From DT-110 sp030148525 (GTDB taxonomy: Bacteria; Bacteroidota; Bacteroidia; Chitinophagales; Saprospiraceae): DNA of 64,000 nucleotides. Below are positions 37,917 through 47,778 of the stretch, piece by piece (positions within the stretch are counted from its first letter, which is position 1; each line of letters begins with the position of its first letter). The notes under the pieces were generated by a model. That model was not told the origin of the DNA. It saw nothing but the letters and a program-made list of their open reading frames with translations, and searched no databases. The position numbers were made by a program, and so were the translations under genes. The stretch spans positions 5,704,001-5,768,000 of the forward strand of contig OZ245751.1 in assembly GCA_965227445.1 (NCBI GenBank), read 5' to 3'.

Positions 37917-39383
37917 ATGCTAACCCTGCTACACAACGAGTGGCGGTCACGCGTGCGTTCAGCTTTTTCGGGGAAGGATGTAGCCATTACGGTCATCCTC
38001 ATTTTCTTTGCCCTGTACATGCTGCTCAACGTGCTGGCCCTCGCCTACTTTTTACCGGAGTTGATTCGTGGAGACGATGATGGGGGACCGGTTTTCATGC
38101 CCATCAACAAACTGATCTTCTACTATTTCCTCTTCGACCTGTTTATCCGGTTTTTTCTGCAATCCTTTCCGTTGCTATCGGTACAGCCTCTTTTGGTAAT
38201 GCCCATCGACCGGCGGAAGGTATTTCACTTTATTCTGATCCGGTCACTGCCCAATTTTTTTAATCTACTACCGCTGATACTGGGCTTACCGGTGATGTTC
38301 CGGGTGGTCATTCCTGAGTTTGGCCTGATTGGTGGCTTGTCGTGGCTGGCCTTTTTCCTGCTGATTGCGGTTGCCAATCACTATCTGGTCTTTTTACTCA
38401 AGCGTATGTTTAGCGTCAAGCCCGCCCTGATCTTTGCGCTCTTGCTGGCCTTAGGGGGGGTATTTTACCTGGATATGTCAGGAAGGATCGGTCTGTCAGA
38501 ATCCTTTGGCAATCTGATCGCACAAGTAGTGGAACAACCTATTCTCTTACTAATTCCTCTTGGGTTGGTGGTATTGTTCTACCTGGTTTTATTCCAGCGC
38601 TTTCGTCAATACGCCTACCTGGATGCCTTTGTATCCAACCGGCAGGAGCGGGTGAGTGCCCGCCAGTTTACCTGGCTCGATCGCTTTGGGAATCTGGGTG
38701 AGCTTATCCGCTTGGATTTGAAGTTGATCTGGCGGAATAAACGCCCGCGTACAATGATGCTGATCGGGTTGATCTTCATCATTTACCCGCTTCTGTTCAT
38801 TGAGGCGTTACAGGCTTCCTTTGTGATAGCCATTTTTATTGGGATATTCATTTCCGGTTTCCTGATGATCCAATACGGGCAGTTCATGCTTTCGTGGGAA
38901 AGTACGTTTTTCGATTTCATGCTCACCCGCAACTTTAGCATCCGGGAGTATTTTGAGGCCAAGTATTATTTCTTTGCCGCCTTCATTACCATCTTTACGG
39001 CTCTGTCCCTGGCGTACGGTTTCCTGGATGTGAATTTACCGTTGGCTTTCATTGCCTGTGCCCTGTTTAACCTGGGCGTAAATTCTTTTGTGCTCATGTT
39101 CTCAGCAACCTATAACGTGAAGCGCATTGAGCTCACTAAGGGGGCCTTCTTCAATTACGAAGGGGTGGGAGCGAATCAGTTTGTAATGCTATTGCCGCTA
39201 TTGCTGATTCCTATTTTTATCTACCTGCCTTTTGGTATATGGGCCAATAAGTACGTCGGCCTGGCCGTATTGGCCATCATTGGCATCATCGGTATCGTTT
39301 TCCGCGACCGTCTGCTCGACCAGGTGGTCCGCCAATTCGAAAAGCGGAAGTACGCCATGAGTGCCGGATTTAAAGCAGACTAA
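37917..39383 (+). CDS. DUF5687 family ABC-2-type permease
   Basis: 488 residues, about 12 membrane helices in two halves separated by a cytoplasmic stretch rich in charged residues (RQERVSARQFTWLDRFGN). The layout and the ABC ATPase gene starting 13 bases after its stop identify it as the membrane subunit of an exporter of the Bacteroidota DUF5687 group. Substrate unknown. Confidence 0.85.
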   Translation: MLTLLHNEWRSRVRSAFSGKDVAITVILIFFALYMLLNVLALAYFLPELIRGDDDGGPVFMPINKLIFYYFLFDLFIRFFLQSFPLLSVQPLLVMPIDRRKVFHFILIRSLPNFFNLLPLILGLPVMFRVVIPEFGLIGGLSWLAFFLLIAVANHYLVFLLKRMFSVKPALIFALLLALGGVFYLDMSGRIGLSESFGNLIAQVVEQPILLLIPLGLVVLFYLVLFQRFRQYAYLDAFVSNRQERVSARQFTWLDRFGNLGELIRLDLKLIWRNKRPRTMMLIGLIFIIYPLLFIEALQASFVIAIFIGIFISGFLMIQYGQFMLSWESTFFDFMLTRNFSIREYFEAKYYFFAAFITIFTALSLAYGFLDVNLPLAFIACALFNLGVNSFVLMFSATYNVKRIELTKGAFFNYEGVGANQFVMLLPLLLIPIFIYLPFGIWANKYVGLAVLAIIGIIGIVFRDRLLDQVVRQFEKRKYAMSAGFKAD

Positions 39384-39396
39384 AAAAAGAATACTA

Positions 39397-40116
39397 ATGA
39401 TCACTATACACAACTTATCCAAATCGTATAAAGGAGTGGAAGTACTCCGCGTAGATGAACTTACTATTCCCCAGGGAGAAAGCTTTGGTCTGGTCGGTAA
39501 CAATGGAGCCGGCAAGACAACCCTGTTTAGCCTGATCATGGACCTCATTCAGCCCTCTTCGGGTGAGGTGCAGTCCAAGGGTAAGCCCGTGGCACGCTCC
39601 GAACACTGGAAAAGCTATACGGGAGCCTATCTGGACGAGAATTTCCTGATCGGCTTCCTCACGCCCCGCGAGTATTTCGAATTTGTGGCCAAGCTATACG
39701 GCGTTGGCAAGGGCGAACTGGACCAACGCCTGGGTGCTTTTGACACCTTCTTCAACGGGGAGATCCTGGACCGCAAGAAATACATCCGTGACCTATCGAA
39801 GGGTAACCAGAAAAAAGTAGGTATTGCGGCGGCACTGATCGGTCAGCCGGAGGTGTTAGTTTTAGATGAGCCTTTCGCTAATCTTGACCCCAGTTCACAG
39901 ATCAAACTCAAGCAGTTGATCAAGGACTTGCCCGGCGAGATGACCGTCCTTATTTCCAGTCACGACCTGACCCACGTAACCGAGGTTTGCGAACGGATCG
40001 TGGTCCTGGAGAAAGGCTCCATCATTCGCGATATCCGTACCGAGGAAACAACCCTCAGCGAACTCGAAAACTACTTTGCCGGTATCCAGGAGGAAACAAC
40101 TACACCTTCGGAATAG
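39397..40116 (+). CDS. ABC transporter ATP-binding protein
   Basis: 239 residues from ATG 39397. Walker A GNNGAGKTT, signature LSKGNQKKVGIAAALIG, Walker B VLVLDEPFANLD and H-loop SSHDLTHV are intact. Pairs with the DUF5687 permease 13 bases upstream as a two-gene export operon; a terminator follows at 40137-40168. Confidence 0.95.
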   Translation: MITIHNLSKSYKGVEVLRVDELTIPQGESFGLVGNNGAGKTTLFSLIMDLIQPSSGEVQSKGKPVARSEHWKSYTGAYLDENFLIGFLTPREYFEFVAKLYGVGKGELDQRLGAFDTFFNGEILDRKKYIRDLSKGNQKKVGIAAALIGQPEVLVLDEPFANLDPSSQIKLKQLIKDLPGEMTVLISSHDLTHVTEVCERIVVLEKGSIIRDIRTEETTLSELENYFAGIQEETTTPSE

Positions 40117-40136
40117 GAAAAGATATCAACCCTAAA

Positions 40137-40168
40137 TAAAAAGTCCCGGTTTTCCACCGGGGCTTTTT
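40137..40168 (+). terminator. Terminator of the ABC operon
   Basis: AAAAAGTCCCGG/CCGGGGCTTTTT, stem with one mismatch, and the second arm ends in a T-run. Confidence 0.8.
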
Positions 40169-40171
40169 GTT

Positions 40172-40303
40172 TACCAACATTAACTAGTTGTAAATTTGTT
40201 GATAAGGTGGTTTTAGTGTTGATTATCAGTTATTTGTGAAGTGGAAAAGTTGTTGGTAGTTTTTCACAATGCGTGTTTGGAAGGTGAATAAACCACTTAT
40301 AAA
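40172..40303. other. AT-rich patch with DnaA-box-like nonamers
   Basis: Between two converging genes. TGTTGATAA (40197-40205), TGTTGATTA (40217-40225), TGTTGGTAG (40251-40259) and TACCAACA (40172-40179, inverted) are variants of TGTGGATAA, the complement of the DnaA box TTATCCACA. They are followed by AT-rich sequence (40280-40312). Could be an origin-like or DnaA-binding site; unproven. Confidence 0.3.
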
Positions 40304-43300
40304 TCAATGATTTACACCGTATCCACCACCTCCGGGTGTCTCGATCCGGATCCGGTCCCCAGCTTCCAGGGTTTTATGGTCTATTCCTTTCAGAGCGATT
40401 TTATCTCCATTTGCTTTAATTAACCACTGTTGGCCTACCCGCCCGGGCTCCCCACCCTCCAGACCGTAGGGAGCTACTACGCGGTGCTGGCTCAGCAGGG
40501 TAAATTCGACCGGCTCCATAAAGGTGATTTCGCGAACTAGTCCATCACCACCGTGCCATTGCCCCCGGCCTCCTGACTTTTGGCGTAAGCCGAAATGGTC
40601 GACCCGCACGGGGTAGCGAAACTCCAATTCCTCGGGGTCGGTCAGGCGCGTATTGGTCATGTGCTGATGTACACCGGAGCGTCCGTGAAAGCCGGTACCA
40701 GCTCCTGCGCCACCGCCGATCGTTTCGTAGTAGCCAAAAGACTGGTTTCCAAAGAGGAAGTTGTTCATGGTGCCCTGCGAGCAAGCAGCCAGTCCCAGGG
40801 CTTTGAGCAATGTATCCACCAGCCGTTGACTCACTTCGGTATTTCCGCCGACTACAGCCGGGCATTTTGCAGCATCATCCACGAAGTCGGGATGAAGCAG
40901 CGAGGTAGGAACTTTTAATTCAATCGTTCGCATTAGGCCTTCGTTCAGAGGAATGATTCTGTCACAGAGTAACCGCAATACGTAGAGTACCGCGCTGTAC
41001 ACAATCGATAGGTTGGCGTTCAGATTAAAGGGATGGGGAGCTGAGCTTCCGCTAAAATCAAAGCGGTAGGGGACGCTGCGTAAATCAATGGCCACCTGGA
41101 TACGATGATCATCGTCCAGGTACTCGGTGGCTTCGAATAGGTGCCCCTGATAGGCAGCCAGCCCTGATTCCAGCGTGTTGGCAGCCAGATCCTGAACTCG
41201 ATCCATATAATAGTGCACTTTTTCCAGTCCGTGTATACGGACCATGGTCTGCAGGGCTTCGGCTCCTTTTCGCAAACTGGCCAGGGCTGCGCGGATGTCG
41301 GCGATATTTTCATCGGGTGATCGCGATGGGTAAGGGGCCCTTTCTAGTGTTTCGCGAATCGCATCCCACTTCACCTGTCCTGCTCTGACCAGAAAGGTGG
41401 GTGGGAAGGCGACACCCTCTTCTTCCAGGCGTGTTGCATCGGGGGGCATTGATCCGGGGCGGGTGCCTCCGATCTCGGCGTGGTGCGCCCGGTTGATGAC
41501 GTACCCAATGAGTGCTCCCGCCTTCGTGTATACCCCACTGAGTAAGGTGACATCGGGAAGGTGCGACCCACCGTATTTCGGGTGATTGGTCAGCAGCACA
41601 TCACCCGGACCAATGGGTTGACGTTCGAGGCACAACCGTGCGCAGACCCCCAGGCTGCCAAGGTGGACGGGAATGTGTGGTGCATTCACGAGTAACTCAG
41701 CTCGCGGATTCAGGAGGCCACATGAAAAATCCAGGCGCTCCTTAACGTTGACCGAAAAAGCGGTGCGTTGCAATTGGGCGCCCATTTCTTCGGCTATGGC
41801 CGAAAAGCGATTGGTGAATAGCTCCAGTTCTACGCCTTCTTTTAAGCTTTCCGAGGCATCGGACGACCGCGCATCGCTGCGTTGGGCGATCAGGTTTTGG
41901 TCATGGGATGCTTTTGTGGACCAGCCTTTCGGCAAAAAAACAGTGGCGTGATCGTTAAGTACTACGGCGGGTCCGTTCAGAAAACTACCCGGCCGCAGGT
42001 CTTTCCATAAGTAGACGGGATACCCTTTTTTGTGTTCAGCAGGAAATGCCGGTTGGGTCGATTTGGGTTCCGGACGAGACCGGGGCAGGTCGGCATGGGT
42101 AGCCGCAATTACCCGCAGGCTTTCCACCTCGATTACCCGGTCAGACGGGAAGTAGCCAAAAAGCTGTTCGTACTGTTTTTGGAAAGTACGTTCCGGCATG
42201 GCGGCCGATTCGGTAATATCAATCTCCAGCGGGGAGTCCTGCCCCCGAAATCGGAGAAAAAGTAACCGCTGCCGTATACTCGTCTGAGCACCGGTATACC
42301 CCTCTTGTTGCAGTGCCTCCCGGGCTTCCTGACTCACCTCGTGAATCAGTTGTGGCAGGTCGGCATCCAGTTCCTCTAAAGGCCGCAACACCTGTCGTTC
42401 GGCCAGGCGCTCCACCCGGGCGTTTCCAATACCAAAGGCACTCAGGATACCGCTGTTGAAGGGTAGCACCAGTCGACGAATACCCAGGAGATCGGCCACC
42501 TGAGCGGCGTGCATTCCGCCCGCACCACCAAAGGCGAGCAGGGCATAATCGGCGGGATTAAAGCCGCGGGCAACGGATATTTTACGAATGGCTTCGGCCA
42601 TCTTTTCGTTGGCGATCTTTTCCAGTCCCCGCAATAGTTCAGTGCGGTCGTATTCTTGTCCCATGGCTGCGGAAACCTGTTGGCGCAAAGCCTCGAGAGC
42701 CTTTTCGGCCCGTTCAACCCGGATGGGAATACCCATGCGGTCGGGCTGGAATTTGCCCAGCAAGAGATTGACGTCGGTAATTGTGAGGGGTCCACCGGCT
42801 CCGTAGCAGGCGGGACCGGGATCCGCTCCCGCACTTTCGGGGCCGACCTGTAGTTTTTGTCCATCGAAACGACAGATAGAGCCTCCACCGGCAGCCACTG
42901 TTTCAATGGCAAGGGTGGGGCTATTCAGCACTATGCCGTCGATCTCGGTACGGAATCGGTAATCGTACTGGTGATCGTACCGGGCGGTATCAGTACTGGT
43001 GCCTCCCATATCGAGGGTTAGCAACCGCCGGATACCCAATTGGTGTCCGATGGTGGCTGCTCCCACCATGCCTCCCGCAGGACCGCTGAGGAGGCTATCC
43101 TTAGGGCGGTAGTGTTGGTAGCTTACCAGTCCGCCGGCACTACTCATCACCAGAAGGTCAGAGGTTCCTCTGGCTACTCCAATGGTCGAGGCAATACGGT
43201 CGAGGTAATGGTGGATCACCGGCGCCAGATACGCATTCACCAAGGCCGTGCGCGTACGTGGTAATAGCTTGATAACCGGACTCAGCTCATGGGATACAGA

Positions 43301-44077
43301 AACGTAATCGAAACCAGCTTCCCGAACTGCAAGGGCCAGTTGCTGCTCGTGAACGGGGTTTCGGTAGGCGTGCAACAGGGCAATTGCAACTGAATCACAA
43401 TCCGCTTCTCTCAGTTGTTCAATAACCGATTGAATCGTTTCCAGCGAGAGGGCGGTATGAACTTCGCCATTTGCACCGAGGCGTTCATCCACTTCCGTTA
43501 CGGAGTGATACAGGCGGTCGGGTTCGGGGATGTCGAGTTGAAAAAGATCGGGGCGGGCCTGATTACCGATATAGGGTAAGTCACGAAATCCGCGGGTGAT
43601 CAACAAACCAACGCGGGCTCCTTTTCGTTCTAAAAGGGCATTCGTACCCCGCGTGGAACCCAATCGCATACGAATGGGCGGCAGATCAGCTGATAGTGGC
43701 GTCTGGGTCGCCAGCCGGGCGGCCAGAATGGGGGCTTCTTCTCCTGCGGTAAGCGATAAGTCAGCTCCGGTGACATCCTGTGTAATGGGACTATCCAGCT
43801 GAAGCTCACGGGTCTCCGGGTCATAGGCCAGGACCTGAAAGGAGCCAACATTATGCCGACCGGGGAAAGTAGCCGTATAACCCCCGAACAGGTCGGTGTG
43901 CACGGGCCAAGTATGGTCGAGTTGCAGGCGATCGGGGGCTATGTGTCGGGCAATGTGCGCCCGCAGTGCACTACTGCTTAGCACCTTGAGACGCTGGATG
44001 CTGCCAGACGGATTACGGGCCAGGCAATCGGTGAACGTTCCACCCGTATCGATCCAGATATCCCATTTGTCGGTCAT
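40304..44077 (-). CDS. 5-oxoprolinase / hydantoinase A-B fusion
   Basis: 1257 residues, close to the usual length of ATP-dependent 5-oxoprolinase (OplaH). N-terminal hydantoinase-A half (1-~660) has the actin-like ATPase motifs DTGGTFTDC and LTLDMGGTSTDTARYD; the C-terminal hydantoinase-B half begins at about 730 (VELELFTNRFSAIAEEMG) and ends PGGGGYG. It would open 5-oxo-L-proline to glutamate with ATP hydrolysis; hydantoin-type substrates are the alternative. Single gene, no partner subunits nearby, and divergent from the TPR gene. Confidence 0.9.
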   Translation of the reverse strand: MTDKWDIWIDTGGTFTDCLARNPSGSIQRLKVLSSSALRAHIARHIAPDRLQLDHTWPVHTDLFGGYTATFPGRHNVGSFQVLAYDPETRELQLDSPITQDVTGADLSLTAGEEAPILAARLATQTPLSADLPPIRMRLGSTRGTNALLERKGARVGLLITRGFRDLPYIGNQARPDLFQLDIPEPDRLYHSVTEVDERLGANGEVHTALSLETIQSVIEQLREADCDSVAIALLHAYRNPVHEQQLALAVREAGFDYVSVSHELSPVIKLLPRTRTALVNAYLAPVIHHYLDRIASTIGVARGTSDLLVMSSAGGLVSYQHYRPKDSLLSGPAGGMVGAATIGHQLGIRRLLTLDMGGTSTDTARYDHQYDYRFRTEIDGIVLNSPTLAIETVAAGGGSICRFDGQKLQVGPESAGADPGPACYGAGGPLTITDVNLLLGKFQPDRMGIPIRVERAEKALEALRQQVSAAMGQEYDRTELLRGLEKIANEKMAEAIRKISVARGFNPADYALLAFGGAGGMHAAQVADLLGIRRLVLPFNSGILSAFGIGNARVERLAERQVLRPLEELDADLPQLIHEVSQEAREALQQEGYTGAQTSIRQRLLFLRFRGQDSPLEIDITESAAMPERTFQKQYEQLFGYFPSDRVIEVESLRVIAATHADLPRSRPEPKSTQPAFPAEHKKGYPVYLWKDLRPGSFLNGPAVVLNDHATVFLPKGWSTKASHDQNLIAQRSDARSSDASESLKEGVELELFTNRFSAIAEEMGAQLQRTAFSVNVKERLDFSCGLLNPRAELLVNAPHIPVHLGSLGVCARLCLERQPIGPGDVLLTNHPKYGGSHLPDVTLLSGVYTKAGALIGYVINRAHHAEIGGTRPGSMPPDATRLEEEGVAFPPTFLVRAGQVKWDAIRETLERAPYPSRSPDENIADIRAALASLRKGAEALQTMVRIHGLEKVHYYMDRVQDLAANTLESGLAAYQGHLFEATEYLDDDHRIQVAIDLRSVPYRFDFSGSSAPHPFNLNANLSIVYSAVLYVLRLLCDRIIPLNEGLMRTIELKVPTSLLHPDFVDDAAKCPAVVGGNTEVSQRLVDTLLKALGLAACSQGTMNNFLFGNQSFGYYETIGGGAGAGTGFHGRSGVHQHMTNTRLTDPEELEFRYPVRVDHFGLRQKSGGRGQWHGGDGLVREITFMEPVEFTLLSQHRVVAPYGLEGGEPGRVGQQWLIKANGDKIALKGIDHKTLEAGDRIRIETPGGGGYGVNH

Positions 44078-44214
44078 ATTGACGGAGGGTAAAAATATTG
44101 GTATATTAATGATTGAGGGCTGATGGCAGCCCTTTCTTTTTGGCCGAAGCCACTAATCGGCGCGGCAAAAGATACAAAAAAGGGGCGCACTTGCTTCCCC
44201 AATACACGACGACC

Positions 44215-45063
44215 ATGGAAGGACCTACGGAAGAGAGCAGGCAATTGATGAACCAGGCGAATGAATATGCGTCGGGCGGAGATGATTACAATGCCATTAA
44301 GTTGTGTAAACGCGCTATTCGTCTGGCACCAGGATGGCTTCCTCCTTATGAGTGTCTGTGTCGAATATACAAGCGTCGCCGGGAGTGGAAGGCGGTACTG
44401 CATTACAATAAAAAAATAGTGGCCATCGATCCGGCCCGCCCGGAAAACTGGTGGGATGTCGGATTAGGCGCTGCTGCTACCGGGCGTTTCCGGCTGGCGC
44501 GTAGTGTGTGGAGCAAATTTGGGCAAGCCGATATTAAATCGTTCCAGCGAAAACCAGTGATCGTTCAATTAATCCACAGCGGGCTTTACGAATTAGTGTT
44601 GGCCCGGCCATTAGATCCTGTCAGAGTTGTGCTGGAAAGTATTCCCCACCCAAAATCTGACCGAACATTTCGCGACGTATTACTGATCGGACACAAGGAG
44701 GTAGGGACAACGATAGTTGGCAACCGCCGACTGTCGGTTTACCCCGAATTAGATCTGCTGAAGCGATCTCACTTTCAGACCTGGTCCTGTATTCTGGAAC
44801 AGGTCGACCAATCGGATATCCATTTGATGGAAGATTTGTGCCGCGACGCCATCGTCGGTATGGAAGTTTGGTCTAATGCTAATCGGGCCAAAGTGATCGA
44901 GGGCAAACACGAATATTACGCCAGTAAAGGTAGCCATGATGCCGGAGAGGGTGAGGTGGTTTTGGCACTGGCAGCGCGCCGTGAGCAACAAATACGTGAT
45001 GTATTGTCTTCCTGGAAGGTGATTGCACTGAAGAGTTGGCGCAATCTCGAGCGGCACGTGTAA
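44215..45063 (+). CDS. TPR-repeat protein, unrecognised
   Basis: 282 residues from ATG 44215 (MEGPTEESRQLMNQ). Three TPR-like units at about 10-115 (AIKLCKRAIRLAPGWLPPYECL, VLHYNKKIVAIDPARPENW) suggest protein binding. The rest is alpha/beta without a recognised motif. No signal peptide; a stray upstream reading frame from 44113 is discounted. Function unknown. Confidence 0.7.
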   Translation: MEGPTEESRQLMNQANEYASGGDDYNAIKLCKRAIRLAPGWLPPYECLCRIYKRRREWKAVLHYNKKIVAIDPARPENWWDVGLGAAATGRFRLARSVWSKFGQADIKSFQRKPVIVQLIHSGLYELVLARPLDPVRVVLESIPHPKSDRTFRDVLLIGHKEVGTTIVGNRRLSVYPELDLLKRSHFQTWSCILEQVDQSDIHLMEDLCRDAIVGMEVWSNANRAKVIEGKHEYYASKGSHDAGEGEVVLALAARREQQIRDVLSSWKVIALKSWRNLERHV

Positions 45064-45159
45064 CTTTTAGACAATTTGGTCGAAAAGACTGTGTTTTTTG
45101 CCGCAAGGCAAGCATATTAGGGTTCAGGGTCCAATTTGTTTAACCTGCATTCAACCATC

Positions 45160-45921
45160 ATGACTAACATTTCTGAGGGCAAAGTACATCAGCTGACCAC
45201 CGAAGGCTATTCTTTTGATATAGGAGAATACATCCGTCAGGCTTTTTCCATCTTCCAGAAGGCGCCTGGTCTTTTCATTGCCTACGCTATTCTGTCGGGG
45301 CTTATCTCGTTGTCGGCCCAGCTGGTGCCTCTGTTGGGAACCATTGCGGCTATTCTGGTTTCCTATCCGATCCTGGTTGGATATTATCTGGCAGGCCATG
45401 AGCTCTCCCGGGGTCGTGAGGTGCAATTGAGTACCTTTTTTGGCGGATTTGAGTACTTTGGTAATCTGGCGGCAGTATACCTCATCCAGTTTCTGGCTGT
45501 TTTGGCGGTGATGATTCCCTTTGTATTGAGTTTAGGAGTCAGTGCCTATCTCGGCGCCGAGTTTGGAGGAGAGATTATCGCACCGGCCATCGGTATTCCG
45601 ATCATGTTGGCCATGCTGATCCCACTTATCTACCTGAGCGTTTCCTGGATATACGCCCCGCTCTTTGTGGTATTCAACAACATGGGTTTTTGGGACGCTA
45701 TGGAGGCGAGCCGGAAAATCGTACACAAACGCTGGTGGATGGTGTTTGCCTTCCTGCTTGCATTAGGATTAATAATGTTCGGAGGTGCCATCGCTCTGTT
45801 GATAGGTCTACTGGTGGCGTATCCCGTGGCGATGGTAGCTGTCTACATCTCTTTTGCTGATATCACCAAATTGGATACCGCTTCACCGGAAGCCGATATA
45901 GTCGACCATTTAGTGGGATAA
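45160..45921 (+). CDS. Multi-pass membrane protein, unrecognised
   Basis: 253 residues from ATG 45160 (MTNISEGKVHQL). Six hydrophobic segments; amphipathic GEYIRQAFSIFQKAPG start and a KRWWMVFAFLLALGLIMFGG segment recall DUF975-like or YciC-like membrane proteins, but the match is loose. A TTGCC-GCAA-GGCAA hairpin sits in the leader (45098-45111). It ends three bases before the convergent CorC-like gene. Confidence 0.65.
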   Translation: MTNISEGKVHQLTTEGYSFDIGEYIRQAFSIFQKAPGLFIAYAILSGLISLSAQLVPLLGTIAAILVSYPILVGYYLAGHELSRGREVQLSTFFGGFEYFGNLAAVYLIQFLAVLAVMIPFVLSLGVSAYLGAEFGGEIIAPAIGIPIMLAMLIPLIYLSVSWIYAPLFVVFNNMGFWDAMEASRKIVHKRWWMVFAFLLALGLIMFGGAIALLIGLLVAYPVAMVAVYISFADITKLDTASPEADIVDHLVG

Positions 45922-45924
45922 GTA

Positions 45925-47178
45925 TTATTCCGTTTCCTCGTCTTCGATGTAGACCCGGACCAGTTCAATTTTAGTATCGCTGACCATTTCGAGCACGAAA
46001 CGGTAGGGAGATAGGGTAAGGGAGACTCCGTTTTCGGGGATGCGCTCGGTAGTCATGACCAGGTACCCCGAGAGGGTGTGATAGTCGCCTTCAGGAAAGT
46101 TGAGGTGTTCGTATTTTTCATTTAAATAGTCGATCTCTAATCGACCCGAAAACAAGTATTCCCGTTCGCTGATTTGATTTTCGATATGTTCTTCCTGATC
46201 GTGTTCGTCTTCAATTTCCCCGAATAGTTCTTCCAGAATATCTTCGAGGGTGGCAACCCCCGAAACACCTCCAAATTCATCCACTACGCAGGCGATGTAG
46301 ATCCGCTCCTTGATGAAGGTATTCATCAGGTCGGTTATCCGCATCACTTCGGGTACGAAAGGGATATCAAGAATAAGGTCCCGAATACTACGGGGTTCGT
46401 GAAGTAATTGCTGATGGTGTACGTATCCCAGGATATTATCAATATCGCCTTCCGTAACAATAATGCGTGATAATTTCGTTTCGCGGATTACCTGGACTAA
46501 CTCCTCCACCGGCGCAGAAACATCGATGTGTTCGATCTCGGGACGCGGGATCATACACTCCCTGACCCGAATTTCTTTCAGGTTCAGGGCCTTTCCAAAC
46601 AACTCTTTATCGATCTCCTCTTCCTCTTGTCCGGGTGTCGTTTCGTTAATGAAATTCTCCAGATCCAGGCGGGTGAATACCTGTTCCGTCTGCTCCAGCG
46701 GAATCTTAAAAAAGCTTTTCAGCAGGAGGTTTGATAGGCGGGTCATGACCCAGGCGGGAACGGCCAGCAACCACTGCAGGAAGCGCAGTGGATACGCCAG
46801 AAAGAAGAGAATACTATCGGAAAATAACCGAAATAAAGTCTTCGGCAAAAATTCCCCAAACAAAAGGACGATACCGGTGATGAGGATGGTATTGGTTAGA
46901 AAAAGCAGAAAGGGTGATTCGATAAATTGACTGGTCAGCGGCGTTAGTAACTGTCCGGTAAGCGCCGTGAAGGCTACCAGCGCAATATTGTTACCGACCA
47001 GCATAGTACCCAGGAATTCAGCCGGACGGTCGTAGAAATAAGCCAGGATGGAGCCCCGACGTCCGCCCCGTTTTTTGAGTAGTTCGACCTTTAACTTATT
47101 CGCGGAGACATACGCAATTTCGGACCCTGAGAACAAGGCCGAAAACAACAGGAATAGTATTGTAAAACTGATTAACAT
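45925..47178 (-). CDS. CNNM/CorC family protein (hemolysin C / GldE-like)
   Basis: 417 residues: N-terminal CNNM (DUF21) membrane domain with FSGSEIAYVSANKLKVELL and three or four helices; tandem CBS domains (RVRECMIPRPEIEHIDV and VDEFGGVSGVATLEDILEELFGEIEDEHD); C-terminal CorC_HlyC transporter-associated domain. This is the Mg2+/Co2+-efflux-like architecture; in Bacteroidota the gliding protein GldE has the same layout, but the sequence does not tell which. Last gene of a leftward cluster after lptC (13 bases). Confidence 0.88.
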   Translation of the reverse strand: MLISFTILFLLFSALFSGSEIAYVSANKLKVELLKKRGGRRGSILAYFYDRPAEFLGTMLVGNNIALVAFTALTGQLLTPLTSQFIESPFLLFLTNTILITGIVLLFGEFLPKTLFRLFSDSILFFLAYPLRFLQWLLAVPAWVMTRLSNLLLKSFFKIPLEQTEQVFTRLDLENFINETTPGQEEEEIDKELFGKALNLKEIRVRECMIPRPEIEHIDVSAPVEELVQVIRETKLSRIIVTEGDIDNILGYVHHQQLLHEPRSIRDLILDIPFVPEVMRITDLMNTFIKERIYIACVVDEFGGVSGVATLEDILEELFGEIEDEHDQEEHIENQISEREYLFSGRLEIDYLNEKYEHLNFPEGDYHTLSGYLVMTTERIPENGVSLTLSPYRFVLEMVSDTKIELVRVYIEDEETE

Positions 47179-47191
47179 AAGCAGTCTAAGT

Positions 47192-47734
47192 CTACTCCAG
47201 ACTTTGCACTTTTAGCCGACCATCGGTGCCGATGATAGCAATATCGGTGAAATTTTGATTCGCTGTAAAGCCTTTACCGAAAATAGTATCTCTGGGGGTG
47301 GTAGCTACCAGGAATTTGTTGTTGTACACTTTTTCGTCGGCTTCATTCCAGATGAGTTCGGACGTCTCCAGGCGCTGTTGCTCTGCCGATTGCCAAACCA
47401 CGCTATCCTGCAGGATAACAATACCGCGGCTGTCGTAGCGGGTAGCCATTTTGGCGGTCAGTACACTGCTCACCCGGCCCGATGGATTGTAGAAGTCGAC
47501 GCGGATGCCTTCCGGGAACTCCTGGCGCTGTTGGCTTTGTTCCAGGTAATTGATCATGACCGGACCGCGGATGCGAACCTGTAATTGCGCCGAATCACTG
47601 TAGGTAATATCCACGTTACTGGCGCGCTCGGCATCGAGCGACAACCCTTCCAGAACAGCGTCCTTCCGGGAGGCTGTATTGGAGCAAGTCCAGAGCAGGG
47701 TACCAATGGCCAGCAAGCAAATCCACGTTCTCAT
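47192..47734 (-). CDS. lptC: LPS export protein LptC
   Basis: 180 residues from ATG 47734, with lipobox LLWTC after a short membrane segment, so probably a lipoprotein, as is common for Bacteroidota LptC. The body has the OstA/LptC beta-jellyroll pattern with GIRVDFYNPSGRVSSVLTAK, TRYDSRGIVILQDSVVW and FGKGFTANQNFTDI. It would bridge LptB2FG and LptA in LPS transport. Lies between the adhesin gene (44 bases upstream) and corC-like gene. Confidence 0.85.
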   Translation of the reverse strand: MRTWICLLAIGTLLWTCSNTASRKDAVLEGLSLDAERASNVDITYSDSAQLQVRIRGPVMINYLEQSQQRQEFPEGIRVDFYNPSGRVSSVLTAKMATRYDSRGIVILQDSVVWQSAEQQRLETSELIWNEADEKVYNNKFLVATTPRDTIFGKGFTANQNFTDIAIIGTDGRLKVQSLE

Positions 47735-47778
47735 GAGGCAAAAATACCATTTTCCTGATCCCAATTTCAAGGAACTTC

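Noticed and set aside
40304..44077. Split hydantoinase A and B genes
   Set aside because: The frame is continuous over 1257 codons with both domains, typical of fused 5-oxoprolinase.
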